A stretch of DNA of 64,000 nt from Thinopyrum elongatum (lineage: Eukaryota; Streptophyta; Magnoliopsida; Poales; Poaceae). The notes beneath the pieces are model-generated. The model had not been told where the DNA came from and searched no databases. It saw only the letters and a program-made list of their open reading frames with translations. Shown here one piece after another: positions 13,371-25,820 of this stretch; position 1 is the first letter of the stretch, and each line of letters opens with the position of its first letter. The DNA lies in contig CM022303.1 of assembly GCA_011799875.1 (NCBI GenBank), positions 283,543,009 through 283,607,008 on the forward strand, given 5' to 3'. A program made the position numbers and the translations under genes.

Positions 13371-13523
13371 CAGTGACTGGTTCGGCTGCGGGGTGAGCCT
13401 GGCGTCGCCGGAAAATAACAGGAGGTGCGGGTGGGTAGAGGGATGGCCTGGCCAGCGGTGGCAATAGGGCCGGCCGGTGAGGCCTGCGCGGCAGCACAAG
13501 CGGCCACGGGTGGAGGGAGCAGG
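13371..13523. repeat. CACTA_A segment between RLG-1 and CACTA_B
   Basis: 153 bp of GC-rich CACTA_A module, starting at the sequence restored by removing RLG-1 and ending in AGG (13521-13523), the left target duplication of CACTA_B. The same module is present uninterrupted at 16240-16370 in CACTA_B, which serves as an empty-site comparison. Confidence 0.88.
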
Positions 13524-16500
13524 CACTACAAAAAAAAAGACACATCCGTGACATTTTGGCCCGAACGATTTTTTTTTCTGTCATGCTTATAACACTTCTA
13601 TGACGATAATTGTGACAAAACCACGTATCATCATAGATGTGGCGGGCTCCTACTTCTATGACAAAAAATCATGATAGAAAACGAGCTTTTCTTCCTGGGC
13701 GGGCCGGGGACGCACATGCATGACATTCTTTGGGCCGTCCATGACAGAAAAAAATCGTGGTAGAAGCGAGGGCAAGGAAAATATCGTGGAGTTCCCGGTT
13801 ACGGTGGGTGGTCGGGGCCGAGCGATGTACTGTGATTTGCACGTTCCTCTCATGTACGCGCGTGTGTGTGAGGCGTTGGCTAACTGAACCCGAGCGATCG
13901 CACGTTACTGAACCCGTGCGATTGATCCCTTGGCTGTTAACTGAACCCGAGTGATTCCTTCGCTGCTGACTGAACCCGAGCGATTCCTTCGCTGCTGCTG
14001 CTAACTGAACCCGAGCGGTCGATCACTGCTGCTGCTTACTGAAGCCGATCGAGCCCCCGTGCGAGACGTAGCTAGCCGGTGTTGGGTTGCCTCTCGATGA
14101 ACAGTGACCGTTGCTACCGTGTGCGCTGTACGTAGAACGAGTCGAGACATGGTGAGTCGAGCCGGTTGGTTGGCTGTGGATGAACAGTTCCCGATGGGGG
14201 TTGGATGAATAGGACCCCGTGGTAGTAGGCCGTTGCCGCTGGATGAACAAGACCCCGAGGAGGCCGCCGCACCCCAGCCGGTTGGGGGTGGATGAACAGG
14301 ACCCCATGGAGGCTCTATGAATAGTAACTGGTGGAGGCCGGATGAACAGTAGCTGGTGGAGGCTGGAGGAAGTCGATGGTGGATGAACAGTAGCAGGTGG
14401 AGGCTAGAGGAAGTCGACGGTGGATGAATAGTAGCCTATGGAGGCTGGAGCGAGGCACTAGACGGTGGATGAACAGTAGCCCATGGAGTCCCGTTTTGCG
14501 GTACGCCACACCCCTCTCGATGAACAGGACCTCGTTTCGACCGTAGGCGCTCCAGCACAAGTTCGTTTCCTCCGTTTTGCAGTACGCCACACCCCTCCCA
14601 ATCAACAGCACCCCGTTTCGGCTGTAGGCACTCGAACAGAAGTCCATTTCCTCCGTTCTGCGGTACGCCAGACCTCGTTTCGGCTATTCCGTCCAAGCAG
14701 GTAGGCTCCTGATGAACATGACGCATTCCGTTGCCTTCCGATGAACACGACGCAGTTTCTCCATTCCGACCCAGCCGGTTGGCTACCGATGAACAGGGCG
14801 CCGTTGCTGTACGCATTCGAGACCCCGCCCGTATGTACGTACGTAGCCGTATTTACTTTCTTGCAGTGTGGCTGTATGTACGTGTACACGATATAGACGG
14901 GACTCCGTGACATGCTACGTCTGCGCCTCTACTACAACACGTGTCGCTCCTTACTCGGCCATAGTTCATCGCTGCAGAGAGACCGATCGACCAGTATGTA
15001 CATACATGTTCACGACCAGACAGACAACGCTACGTACGCTTCGATCGGGTGGGTCCCAGCTGTCAGGGAGAATAAGGACGCACTTCCTTGCGTGCGAAGA
15101 TATAGCTGGTGGGTCCCAGCTATCAGGGGGAAGAATCATTTTTTTGCCCATAGTATGGACGCACTTCCTTGCATGCGAAGATGTAGCTGGTGGGTCCCAG
15201 CTGTCAGGGGGGAAAAGTTTTTTTCACAAAATATGGTGGCCCTTCCGGTGGGTCCCCGCTGTCAGGTGGAGAAATCATTATTTTGCGCATAATAAGGAGG
15301 CACTTCCTTGCTGCGGCCGTGGACCCAGCTGTCAGCCTCTCCACGTACAGTCCTGTTCCGATGGAAGTCGTTCCTTGACCACGTTGACCACGCCGCGTCG
15401 AGAGCACCAAGGCGGGGATGACGGCGAGGCCTAGGAATGGAATGACCAGGAGCCGGGGAAGACTCAGCAGTTGTTTCCCACGCGGAGGGGAGTACGAGGG
15501 TTTACTGCTTCGGCTGCAGTGTGAGGCTGCCATCGCCAGAGAATAACAGGAGGTCTGGGTGAGTACATGGATGGCCAGGCCAGTGATGGTAGTAGGGTGG
15601 GGCGGTCAGGCCTGCGCGGCAGCACAGCCAGCCACGGGACGCAGGAGCAGGCGGCACGGCCGGCGATGGTTTGGACGACTGGAGCAAGAAGACCAGAGGT
15701 TGAAGAAGCACGATGGGCGTTGGATGGACATCACACGGTCGCTGCAGCTAGAATCGTTTATATTGACGAAGTTGACAAATCCTGCGTCCCTGTCAACTTA
15801 GTAGGCCCACATGTCAGCCTCCAAATATGGTGGGTCCCAGCTAGCAGGGGAAGTATTCTTTTTTTTGTGCGTAATAAGGAGGCACTTCCTTGCGTGCGAA
15901 GATATAGCTGGTGGGTCCGAGCTGTCAGCGGGAGGAACATTTTTTTTTCACGAAATACAGAGGCCCTTCCGGTGGGTCCCCAGTCCCCACTGTTAGGTGG
16001 AGGAATTATTATTTTGCGCGTAATAAGTAGGCACTTACTTGCGTACGGCCGTGGACCGAGCTGTTAGCCTCTCCACGTACAGTCCTCTTTCGATGGATGT
16101 CATTCATTGACCACGTTCACCACGCCGCGCCGATAGCACCAGGGCGGTGGACAACGACGAGGCCTAGGAAGGGAACGACCCAGAGCCGGGGAAGACTCGG
16201 CAGTGGTTGCCCACGCGGTGGGGAGTACGAGGGTTTACTGGTTCGGCTGCCGTCGCCAGAAAATAACAGGAGGTGTGGGTGAGTAGAGGAATGGCCTGGC
16301 CAGCGATGGAGTAGGGTGGGGCGGTGCGGCCTGTGCGGCAGCATAGCCGGCCATGGGAGGCTGGAGCAGGCAGTCCCACCGGCACTGGTTTGGGCGGCTG
16401 GAGCAAGAAGATCAGATATTGAAGAAGCAGCACGGCCGTTGGATTAACATCCAACGGTCACTACTGCTAGAAACGTTTGTGGACTAAGTTGACAAAGCCT

Positions 16501-17520
16501 TTCGTACATGTCAACCTAGTAGACCCACAAGTCAGCCTCCAAATCTGTCCCAAACAACATATAGCCTGAAATTTCTAGCCAGATTCAAATTAATTTAAAA
16601 ACAAAACATACCTTAATTTAAATCCAATGAAATTTTACCCGCACAAAAATGATGAAATTTAAAATATCAAAATCTGAAAGAAAAAAGTATTTTGGAACTA
16701 ATTGCCTGTTTGCTGTATTTTTTCATTTTACAGCCCATTTCTTATTACTTATAGCCCATTTCTTATTACTTATAGCCCATTTTCTGGGGAAGCCCGAATG
16801 CATCCCTCCTCGTCTTGAAAGATTTTCGGCCCAGCAGGGCGTAGAAAAGCAAGTAGACCTACGTTGGTCATTCTGCAAAAAACAAAATAGTTGGGCTAGC
16901 CATTTTCAGAAAGGAAAAAAACTGGGCTGGTCATGTGGTAAACATATGAAATAAAAGCCTGGGCTAGACGGGCCACAGCTCCCGCACAACCCAGTTGATA
17001 CCCTTCTCCATCCCAAAAACAAAAAAAAACAAAATACTGCGCACGCTGCTGGGTCCCGGGTGTCAGCCGCTTCTGGTGCAGTTATCTCGCTTATTGACTA
17101 CGTTGACAATGGCGTGCGACCCAGATGTCAGGAAACCATCAGGAGGAACCCTTTTTTTTCTTGTAATGAAGGAGGCACTTGCTTGCCTACTGCCATGCTC
17201 CTGGTGGGTCCCTACTGTCATCCTCACCATGTACAGTTATCTCCTTATTCCTCTCGGTTGTTGACCATGTTGACAACACCGAAGGGCGGCGCCGCGGCGA
17301 GCAAACCAAGGTGGAGGACAATGGTGAGGCCTCGGACGGGAACGAATAGGAGCCGGGGATGATGCGCAGAGTTTTAGGGTGTGAGGTGGCCGCGATGCGT
17401 GCGCGGCAGCACAGCCAGCCGTGGGAGGCGGGAGCAGGTAGTCCCGCGGGCGCTGGTTTGGCTTTGGCGGATGGAGGAAGAAGAGACTGAAGAAACACGA
17501 CAGACGTTATATGTCAATCC
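13524..17520 (+). repeat. CACTA_B left terminal and subterminal repeat region
   Basis: The order is the same as in CACTA_A: terminal repeat; ACTGAACCCGAG repeats (13880-14045); GGATGAACAG repeats (14090-14800); repeated GGTGGGTCCCAGCTGTCAGG modules (15045-16000) spaced roughly 60-90 bp apart; then GC-rich modules at about 15410-15780, 16130-16500 and 17270-17520. Between them, 16550-17000 is AT-rich with three copies of TATAGCCCATTT or a near match. The arrays suggest binding sites for the ORF1 product. No coding region is supported here. Confidence 0.83.
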
Positions 17521-17699
17521 AACGGTCAAGGTTGGCACAATCGTTTGTTGACTAAGCCGACACCACGTAGCATACTTTTTTATAGGAAGAAAAGAAAAAC
17601 TGGGCTTGTTCGCCAGATAACATTCCCGAAACTGCGACCGTTTGATCTTGCGTCGCAACTAAAACTGCCAGGAAAATGCGTTCATTTGTCGTCCTCCTC

Positions 17700-17780
17700 C
17701 CAGGGAACGTTCGCCACATAAATGACTAGCACCCTTGGTTTTCAACCAAGAGGTCTTGGGTTCGAGTCCCAGGAACCCTC
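17700..17780 (+). ncRNA. tRNA-like or SINE-head remnant
   Basis: A perfect 5-bp anticodon-type stem (CTTGG and CCAAG) closes a 7-base loop TTTTCAA. A 5-base variable region and a T-arm containing the B-box-like GGGTTCGAGTCCC follow. The first half is poor: the acceptor strand pairs at only about 5 of 7 positions and no convincing D-arm or A-box is seen. A short A-rich run follows near 17806. This looks like the tRNA-derived head of a SINE or a decayed tRNA copy, not a working tRNA gene. If it were a tRNA, the anticodon would be UUC. Confidence 0.4.
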
Positions 17781-17935
17781 AATTTTCTCCTCCTTCCTTC
17801 CTCACAAAAAAAAGAAAATCAAAGACTTGAGAAGGCATACAGAACAAGCTAGTGTACCAGTAAAGAGACGTTGCTGACTTTTAGAAAAAAGAGAGATGTG
17901 CTCCTGTAGCTGGTTCGAATCCAAACCTAGACTAT

Positions 17936-17948
17936 GACTATATATAGT
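17936..17948 (+). promoter_or_regulatory. TATA box of the GRF zinc-finger gene
   Basis: ACTATATATAGTG lies about 105 bp before the ATG at 18050. The spacing fits a plant TATA box with a leader of roughly 70-80 bp. The intervening sequence is C/T-rich, as plant leaders often are. Confidence 0.55.
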
Positions 17949-18049
17949 GCTATGCTACTCTGCAAGTAATTGAACAGACATATCCAACATTCGCTTCTCC
18001 TCTTCACTACTTACTCTGCCTAGCATCAGAAGCTCTGGCCGCAACAACC

Positions 18050-18730
18050 ATGTCCGCTGGCGGCTCGTCCACCTGATCTTCAGCAGGCAACAACCAGATA
18101 TGTGCCAAGTCGCCACCTGTACCATCGCCTGTGGGTCTCATCACACCCTCGCCGACACACGCACCGCAGCCGGTTGCTCATCGCAACCCGCTGCCGTTGG
18201 TGTGGTGCCACTGCTGCAAATCACGCAGAGTCATTCGTCGCGTCTCAACCACAATCCTCAACCCTGGCTGAGTCTTCTACAAATGCCCGAATCATGGGGT
18301 AATAATATGTTTAAGTGTTGTTCGCCTGCTTTTAGTTACTGATTTTTTTAATAGTTTGGTTGATGATCTTCCAATTTGATTCGTGCAGAAAAGGGAAGAT
18401 TCGTGTGATTTGTATTTCTGGGAAGTTGCTGATGTGGGGGGATGGAACTACGCTGATTATTTGGTCAGATGAGGAATCCCAATACCAGCAGGTTGGGGTG
18501 TTGGACAAGTAACTGAAGGAACGGCAGAAGAGGAAGATGCAGAGCAGAAGGTTAAAGATGTAGTTCCTCTGATCATGGCCAAGCAACAGCTACTGAACGG
18601 CCTTGACAGCAATGAGGAGATGAAAGAGCTTGTGAAGATAATGGAAAAAATCGTTGTGCTCTGTAGGATGATTGTCTCTTTATTTGCAGTGTATGTAGCA
18701 CTCGTGATGTATTCAGTGGCTATGACATGA
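18050..18730 (+). pseudogene. GRF-type zinc-finger protein gene with C-terminal membrane segment, decayed
   Basis: Two exons, 18050-18298 and 18389-18730, joined in frame by GT/AG borders. The product starts MSAGGSST. It carries a GRF zinc finger: VWCHCCKSRRVIRR in exon 1, then NPG-VFYKCPNHG, then DSCDLYFWE in exon 2. An acidic and Lys-rich stretch (EEEDAEQKVKDV) follows, then a hydrophobic segment near the C-terminus (MIVSLFAVYVALVMYSVA), probably a membrane anchor. GRF fingers bind nucleic acid in other proteins; the role of these small plant GRF-membrane proteins is not known to me. Three in-frame TGA codons (18074, 18269, 18470) break it. That at 18269 replaces the conserved Arg of NPGR, consistent with CGA to TGA. 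The gene lies inside CACTA_B and converges with the transposase. Confidence 0.75.
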
Positions 18731-19308
18731 GCACTTTGCTGAAACTAGTAATGAATGAAACCTGTTTAGCAGGCTGGGCGTAGTGTTGTGAACATCTAAT
18801 GATTTATATTAACGGAAATCAGGGGGTATCCCCTTTTCCTCATAAAGAAATAAATAGCAGAGGCCCTTTTGCTAACAAATAAATAAATTAGCAGAGGCCC
18901 TGTCGGGTTAGCTTCGTTCCCATTCGAAGACGTAAAGCAAATTGCAGTCCAATAGCAAACTATGTCATCAAATACAAGTTTCACAACCAAATATGCGTAC
19001 AACTAAACAACAATGTCATCATGTTTTAGTCGTCATACAATCACCAAACACAAATCAACATACATAATAAGTGATGTTCTCATAGCAAAATACTAAACAA
19101 CAACTTCATCAGGTTTCAGTTGTCACAACAAACACAATTTCACATAGTAGATAAAAAGTCATCTTCTCACAGGAAAATACGGCAAAAGCAATCTAATCAT
19201 CATCCGCAACAGCAGTGTCAACATCTTCGCCATGTGTATCAGTCTGAATCATAATTCCCCCTAGTGTCATCTTCTTCTTCATCCTCAATGTCCTCGAACA
19301 TTGGCCTC
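18731..19308. other. AT-rich intergenic region between GRF gene and transposase 3' end
   Basis: Convergent 3' ends of the GRF gene and TNP2. It is AT-rich, with a near-duplicate pair (ACTAAACAACAA near 19002 and 19091, each followed by a CATCAGG/CATCATG and TTT(C/T)AGT motif). No gene is seen; it probably holds 3' untranslated sequence of both genes. Confidence 0.5.
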
Positions 19309-22300
19309 TTATCCATCAACTCCCGTACGTCCACAGCCTGAAGGAATCTTTTTGCCAGCCTTATTGACGTGATGGTCCTCAAAGATACTACGAACTTCTG
19401 TGGAATCTTCTACATCAGGAGTAGTGTAAGCATCATCTTGTTGTGCAACTTCATGAAACGAATTCCTCTGCTCAAACCTTTGCAATATCTCCAGTCATCA
19501 CTACGTGCATATGTGTCTTCCAAGAAAAATATCTGTGTTGCTAGATTTGCCAAAATAAAAGGCTCGTTGGTGTGGTACGCTGCCTTGACATTGATGGATT
19601 TGAAATAATCATCAGCTTTGGGTTTTGCAATCCTGGAAAACAGGTTGTACCAACGATAGCAGAATAGAACCACACATCGATGAACCTCGAAACTGGAGAT
19701 ATACTGCAACTGAACAATGTCTATTATGTTAGCATACATTTCAGTTGTGTCATCATCGTACGTATCCGTGCTCATGACGGCACTGTTTTGTGTCTTCCTA
19801 TCTTCATCGCGTGCAAGGGTGTTGTAGCGCACATCTCCAACAACGCAAGATTCATAATGTCTTACCCGAGTATCAGGACCCATTGCTAGTGCGTAAAGGG
19901 CATCATTAACTGCCTGCCCATCCTCCCGCATCTTCTAAACCTATGGTTAGAAAATAGACAAGCTGATCATCTTATGTACTCAATATATTAAAAAAAACTG
20001 ACAGTGCAATTCAAAAGCTTACACGGCTCTTGAACCATTTCGCAAATCCTGCCATAACCAGTTTGTCAATGTTTCTTGGATTTTGCGGCAGTAACTCCTT
20101 TTTGTAGATGCTGCACAACATAATGATCGCGTCAAACATCCAAATATATAAGAATGTGCTCCAAGTTTAGTAGATTACGATGTATAAGCTACTGTACTTA
20201 GCACTTACTCGATATAAGGTAGAATCTCAAGACAGTTATTCAACACATACCAAACCATTTTGTCCAAATCTTTAGGTTTGTCATTTTGTCGACTCATCCC
20301 TGTAACTCGAACAAAACAATCGAAAACATTGAGCTCGGGATTGTCTTCACCCACCTCTTTGTTAAGCTGATCAACTGTTTCAATGTATTTTGAGCAGAAT
20401 GTCAATGCTTCTGTAGCAATGTAGGCCTTTGCAATGGAACCCATAGGTCTAGCTCTGTTCCTAACATAGCCCTTGAAAGTGCCTAGCCGCCTTTCAATAG
20501 GGTACATCCAGCCATACTGTACTGGACCTCTAAGTAGTGCCTCATTAGGTAGATGAACAACCAAATGCACCATCACATCAAAGAAGGCTGGAGGATATAT
20601 CTTCTCAAGGCCGCATATGATAGTTGGTATCTTGTCTCTAATACGCTCTAAAGCATCTATCTTGATATTTCTACTGCAGAGTTCCATGACGAATTGTCCC
20701 AACTCTGCAACTGCTCTGTATAAGTCAGGGCGGCCCAATCCTCTAAGGATAACAGGTAAAACCCTTTGAAGTAGGACGTGGCAGTCATGAGTTTTCAACC
20801 CTTGTACCTTGTTTCCATCTGCACTGACTCTCCTTTCAGGGTTGGAAGCAAATCCATGTGGGAATCTCACACGTGACAGGATCTTGCAGAATTCTTTTCT
20901 TTTTACCTTGTCCAAGACGTACACAGCTGGTGCCATATCCCGTGATGCACCATCAGTTTTCACCTGCAAATCGGTTCTGATACCCAGGTGTGTCAAATCA
21001 ATCCTAGATTTTAAGGTATCTTTTGTCTTGCCTTCAATATTAACAAGTGTGCCGATAATGCTGTCACATATATTTTTCTCGATGTGCATCACATCAAGAT
21101 TATGTCGCAGATCCAAATCTATCCAATACTCCAAGTTCCACAAAGTGGACCTATGGGTAAACAATAATCTTTCTTCTGCCTTGCCACGCTTCATTTTCCC
21201 GCTACCATTATCAAGATGGTTTCCTGGTGTGATATGCCTGACCTTCTCTAATTCCTCTTGCAACTCATCACTGGTGAGCCTCTTTGGCACATCGCGGTTT
21301 TCATGCTTTGCATTGAACACATGTCTTCGGTATTTTGTAAGACACGGCTTGTCCTTGGCAAGGAAACGGCGGTGTCCAATGTAACAGATCTTGCTATGTA
21401 TTGCGTATGACAGGGGATTCTTGTCACAGCGAACACATGCATTGTAACCATGTGTCGTTCGCCCTGACATAGTGCCCAAAGCCGGATAATCATGGATGCA
21501 CCAAATTATAACTGCACGTAGAAAGAAATCAGCTGGTGGGTTGCTATATAGGTCTCGAGTGAGAACACCCCTCCATAGCTGTTGAAGTTCCTCCACAAGA
21601 GGCTCCATGAATAAATCAAAATCCTTTTCAGGACTTTTTAGACCTAGGATAAGCAAGGCCATCATGTAGTTTGATTCTTTGGCGCAGACATTTGGTGGCA
21701 TGTTGTAAGGGATAACAAGCACTGGCCACATGCTATATGTGGTGCTCTAGTGGCCGAATGGGTTAAATCCATCTGTAGCTAAGCCAAGTCTAATGTTTCT
21801 GGTGTCAGCAGCAAACTTTTTGTGTTTCTGATTGAAGCTTTTCTAGTCACTACCATGAGATGGATGGCTCATTACATTTTGATCTCTGTACTCCTGGTTC
21901 CTAGAATGCCACAGTACATCCTCTCTTGTTTCAGCATCATGAAACAACCTCTGCAATCTTGGTATAATTGGAAAATGTCTGAGAACATTATGAGGAATCC
22001 TCTTCACAGCATCGCCATCTTTCCATCTTGATGATTTGCATTTTGGGCATTCACTTAAGTTGGCATAATCCTTCCAGAACAGAACAAAATTATTCTTAAA
22101 AACATGGATCGTATCATATCCAATTCCAACTGCATGAAGGAAATTCTTCATTTTACTGTAGGTGTGTGGCAGCTCAGACGCATCTGGGAAAGATTTGCGG
22201 AAAGCAGCCAACATCGCATCGAATGATTTGTTGGTCATCTGCTCAGATGTCTTCACCTGAAGAAAGGTGACCATAACTGAGAATACTGACATCTTATTTC

Positions 22301-22759
22301 CTGGGTGACTGCCACATTGCATTGTTTCAACATGCGGGCCCACCGTTTTTCTTGTGCAGGTGAAAGTTCATGAAATGCGCGAGCATTTCGTAGCATTGTT
22401 TCAATGTTGGTCAAACTCACTGGCTCCGCCGCCACCACCTCCTCCTCCTCCTCTTCCACCTGAGCATCAGGCAGATCAAGATGGTGATCTGCTGCTTCCA
22501 CATAGTCAGTAACATTGACGTTCATAGCTTCACCATGATGAACCCACCTAGTATATGTGATCGACATCCCATACAAGTGTAGATGATTTTGCACAGTTGA
22601 CTGGGTTCTTGTAACTGAATTCATACAACTGCTACACGGGTAGAGCACATCTGATTTCGGACCACCGTACCCAGCTCTGATAAAGTTCATGAAGTTTTCA
22701 ACCCCCTCGACATATGCAGCAGAGAATCTTCGAGCAGAAGTTATACAAGTCTTGTCCAT
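19309..22759 (-). pseudogene. CACTA_B TNP2-type transposase (En/Spm), decayed
   Basis: Transposase that would bind and cut the CACTA ends in the nucleus. Minus-strand model: exon 1 from ATG 22759, continuing without a clear intron to 20209; exon 2 20110-20023; exon 3 19934-19309. Phases agree at both introns. Parts in order: N-terminal transposase-associated domain (MDKTCITSARRFS, CSSCMN, YTRWVHHGE); an acidic run EEEEEE; the TNP2 domain (SRWKDGD, LRHFPIIPRLQRLF, LATDGFNPFG, LDLRHNLDVMHIEKN); a DUF4218-like region (IYPPAFFDVMVHLVVHLP, YGWMYPIERRLG); and a DUF4216-like C-terminus (TQNSAV, ANIIDIVQLQY). Breaks: a frameshift near 22320, TAG at 21846-21844 (expected Trp), TAG at 21749-21747 (just before TTYSMWPV) and a 1-base deletion near 19497. 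The C-terminus continues in the new frame to GRTGVDG and stops at 19309. Confidence 0.92.
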
Positions 22760-24130
22760 CTATTAGACATACAAATTAGTTCTTCTACTAGATATTACAG
22801 GAAAAACATATATGCTTTTTTATAAAGTCCAGAAAAAAATACCTAGGTCGTTGTCTAAAGCTATGGCAAGATATTTGGACAAGCAGATCTAAGTAACGAA
22901 ATATATGTAAAGCTAATTCAGCAAACAAATTTGAGTGCTAAATTATGGCAGGCTATTTCAGCAGTCAATGAGGCCGAGCACACAACCATTGAAGGCCATC
23001 TCAGCAATAAAGATCGAGTATAAAACAGTGTCGAGCTATTTCACCTAACAGATTGGCTACTAGACCATGGCAATCTACTTCACAATAAATATATGGCAGG
23101 ATATTTTAGCAACTAATCGGGCGTGGCATGCTGTCTCAGTAAAGCAGATTGAGTGCAGAAAAGGGCAAGGAAGCTTCTTAAGCAGAGCATATTGACTGTA
23201 AACTATTTCGGCAAACAGTGAGATTAACAACGTCTATCAGCTAACATTGAGAGCTACTCTGACATGCACGGGGCCTCAGTCTAGAATGCACGTACCGTGG
23301 GAGAAGCTGACCGCCATGCGTCTCCACAAGAATGTTGCCAGCGGTGGCAGCGCGGCTGGAGGACGGCAGTCTACGAGAGCGTACTGTGGGAGCGAGAGGA
23401 TCACCATGCGTCCCCTCGACAAACCACGTCGCCGACATATCTGCGCGGCGGGGACGGCGGCTTTGGCGGAGTGAATGGAGTGGAGAAGGCCGGGGGGGAG
23501 GGGGGTTTGTGGAATATTATTGGCTAGTTGGCCGAAGGGTAGTTGAATTTGGGATTTGGGGGAAATTTTGGGGAAATTTTTTCGCGGTGGGCGGGGGAGT
23601 TTGGCGCATGGTCGGTTTCTCCAAATGCGGTCCCACGTGTCAGTGAAGAGGCAAGCCGAAGCGCATTCCGTTTGCGTGAGCCATGTGCAGGACTGACCGT
23701 GTGAGGGGTGCAATGCGACCGCGACAGGCGTGCTGTGAGTGTACCGCCTTATTCCTTTTAAACTTGGTGCTTCGCGCGATCCATCGATACTACTACTAGT
23801 AATCCGGTAATCCTGACTAAAATGGCGCGACCGGGTCTTTTCCCGCGTGATATGCTGGGAGGTTGGCTTAGTTGGTTTTTTTAGGACGAGTAATGCTACA
23901 CCTACGTAATCCCAGTTACGTAATTAACGTAATGTGAAACGTGTGTGCTGTTGATTGGAGATTGGGGGGAGGGAGGGGCCCACCACCATGAAAATCAGGG
24001 GGGAGAGAGAGAGGCGATTTACGTTAACCCTTTCATAGGTTCCCGTAAATGTAGAAAGATGTGAAATGCGTGAATGTGTAGTGGACGTACTATTGGAGTG
24101 CCTAAGATAAATTGTGTATGTAGACCCTAT
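22760..24130. other. Upstream region of the CACTA_B transposase
   Basis: Lies 5' of the minus-strand TNP2 start and should contain its leader and promoter. 22780-23230 is AT-rich; 23240-23720 is GC-rich with only low-complexity open frames. A module around 23620-23860 (TGCGGTCCCACGTGTCAGTGA, CGATCCATCGATAC, TTTTCCCGCG) recurs several times farther right in CACTA_B. 23885-23935 contains closely spaced CTACGTAA and TTACGTAA motifs. No gene is recognised. Confidence 0.45.
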
Positions 24131-24310
24131 GTGTTTATTTACTTCGCATGTTAGCTTTGTCTCGAGTCAAACCTTATAAGTTTATACACACAAAAACGAA
24201 TCATCATTCCATATATTTTCATACAATATATCTTACTATTATTGTGAAAGTTCATATACACCGGATGAGATTCATGCAAACACGACAGATTTTCATTACA
24301 TTTCAAACTT
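24131..24310. repeat. Degenerate Stowaway-like MITE fragment
   Basis: TGTTTATTTACTTCGCATG, then TTAGCTTTG and GTCAAACCTTATAAG, follow the order of the intact MITEs at 25821 and 27369. The right terminal repeat is lost. It was probably an early insertion that has decayed. Confidence 0.5.
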
Positions 24311-24359
24311 TTATAGGACAGAAAAAGAAAATAAACCCAACCCTAAACCTATTCTACGG

Positions 24360-25680
24360 CGGCGACTGACATCCTCCATCTGCCGTCTCCATGTACGGGG
24401 GCGGGGTTCAAGACCCGTGAAGTGAAGGTGCGGTCTCCGGCGAGGAAGAGTAGAACACGGGAGACGGACCGGCCAGTTGGCACACCATGCCCTGCCGCCT
24501 CCCATGCCCTACTCATCCTCAGAGGAGTCCCCGACCTCGGCGGTGCCGGTGGACGTGAGGTCGATGATGATGGACGTGGACGGTCCGTCGCTTCACCTGC
24601 CACATGCGCCACCGAATGTTGGACGGCGGCAAGTAGGATGCATGGCTGACGGTGCTCCCGTCATCGGCCGCCAGCGTGGCCACCGCTTGTGCAGTCGCGT
24701 TCGCGTCCGACTACGCCGCTATTGCATTGCGAGCGGCGACTTAAGCGAGGGTGGTGACCTCGAGCGTCATCCCCGAAGACTCTCCCGCAGAGCGTTCCCG
24801 CTCGCGGTCATGGTGGATGTGGTGCCAGGTAGGAGGATGCGCTATGGTGTGGAGTTTAGTTGGGCGTATCGCTTTAAGTAGTGCATTCCGGTGAGGCCAA
24901 GCGTCCGGGTGCGTCATTAAGTCACCGGAGTTGGTTCCTCGGGCACAGAGCCTGCTTAATGATGGCATACGGATGGACGACATGAATGCGGGCAGCTGGG
25001 CCGGCTGGGAACGCACGCGCGTGACGGCACGAGGGACGAGGGTTTTTGGTGTGCCAGGGTACTCAGCGGCGGTCGTGGCAACATTGGAGATTCCCTTTGC
25101 TCACATGCGATCCCCACATGTCATTGAAAAGGCAAGACGACCCGACATGGTCTCAGGTCCTGGGGATGCAGTTGGCCACGCTAGAACACTCCGCGGACGC
25201 CTCGCGGCGCGCGTGCACTTCGGCGCCCCGTGCATCCTCGACGAGCCGGGTGTTTATCTGCCGGTCGTGCCACATTGGTAGCGCCACCCTCGGCACCCTA
25301 AAGCCGAGCGTGTCCAGTGACGATGAGCGTGTCGCTCACCGCGGTCGCCGTGTCCAGAGGCGGTGTGGGAGCAGCGCCATGTTGCTGGCCCCCACGACCC
25401 ACATGAATGGTTGCCGGTGGCGAGGAGGTCGTGGGCTAGCTCCTGCATTGGACTAGTCTGCGCCATGTCATCCCGACAGGTGTGCCCCACATGTCAGTTT
25501 CCCTGTTTTCCCTACCAAATTCGAGCGTCAGTGCTCCGCGTTACGCATTAGGCGCAGAACAGGTGGTTTTTGTGCCCTGGTTCAAATGTGGTACAGTACC
25601 AAGTTGTTACCCTAGCCCCAAGTGTGGTGGTTTTGGGTACAGTACCACCCTTTTCCTTTTCAACTCGTGACGCATAACAC
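24360..25680. other. GC-rich segment with unassigned open frames, possibly captured gene fragments
   Basis: GC-rich compared with its neighbours. The longest plus frame is 24477-24881 (134 codons: PYSSSEESPTSAVPV near the start, RMRYGVEFSWAYRFK at the end). Another, 24931-25281, contains GIRMDDMNAGSWAGWERTR. I recognise no domain. The composition and the abrupt borders could mean captured gene pieces, but a Triticeae repeat module is equally possible. A copy of the TCCCCACATGTCATTGAAAA module lies at about 25110. Confidence 0.3.
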
Positions 25681-25820
25681 TTGAATAAGTAGCCGGATGG
25701 TGTGCTAATTTAGGTGTCCGACTGTTTGAAGGAATAATTGAGGTGTGCCCGGTCCGTGCCCGCATTTAGGGGTCCAACTTACAATGTTCCGGCAGTAGTA
25801 ACTATACTAGTCCCTGCGTA

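Noticed and set aside
13524..16550. Open frames of 60-190 codons in the CACTA left arms
   Set aside because: The same frames repeat with the subterminal units and change frame between copies, so they are not genes.
17700..17780. A functional tRNA-Glu gene
   Set aside because: The acceptor stem is poorly paired and no D-arm or A box can be drawn; it is kept only as a remnant.
20809..21384. Plus-strand open frame of 191 codons
   Set aside because: It is antisense to the well-supported TNP2 transposase and has no family signature.
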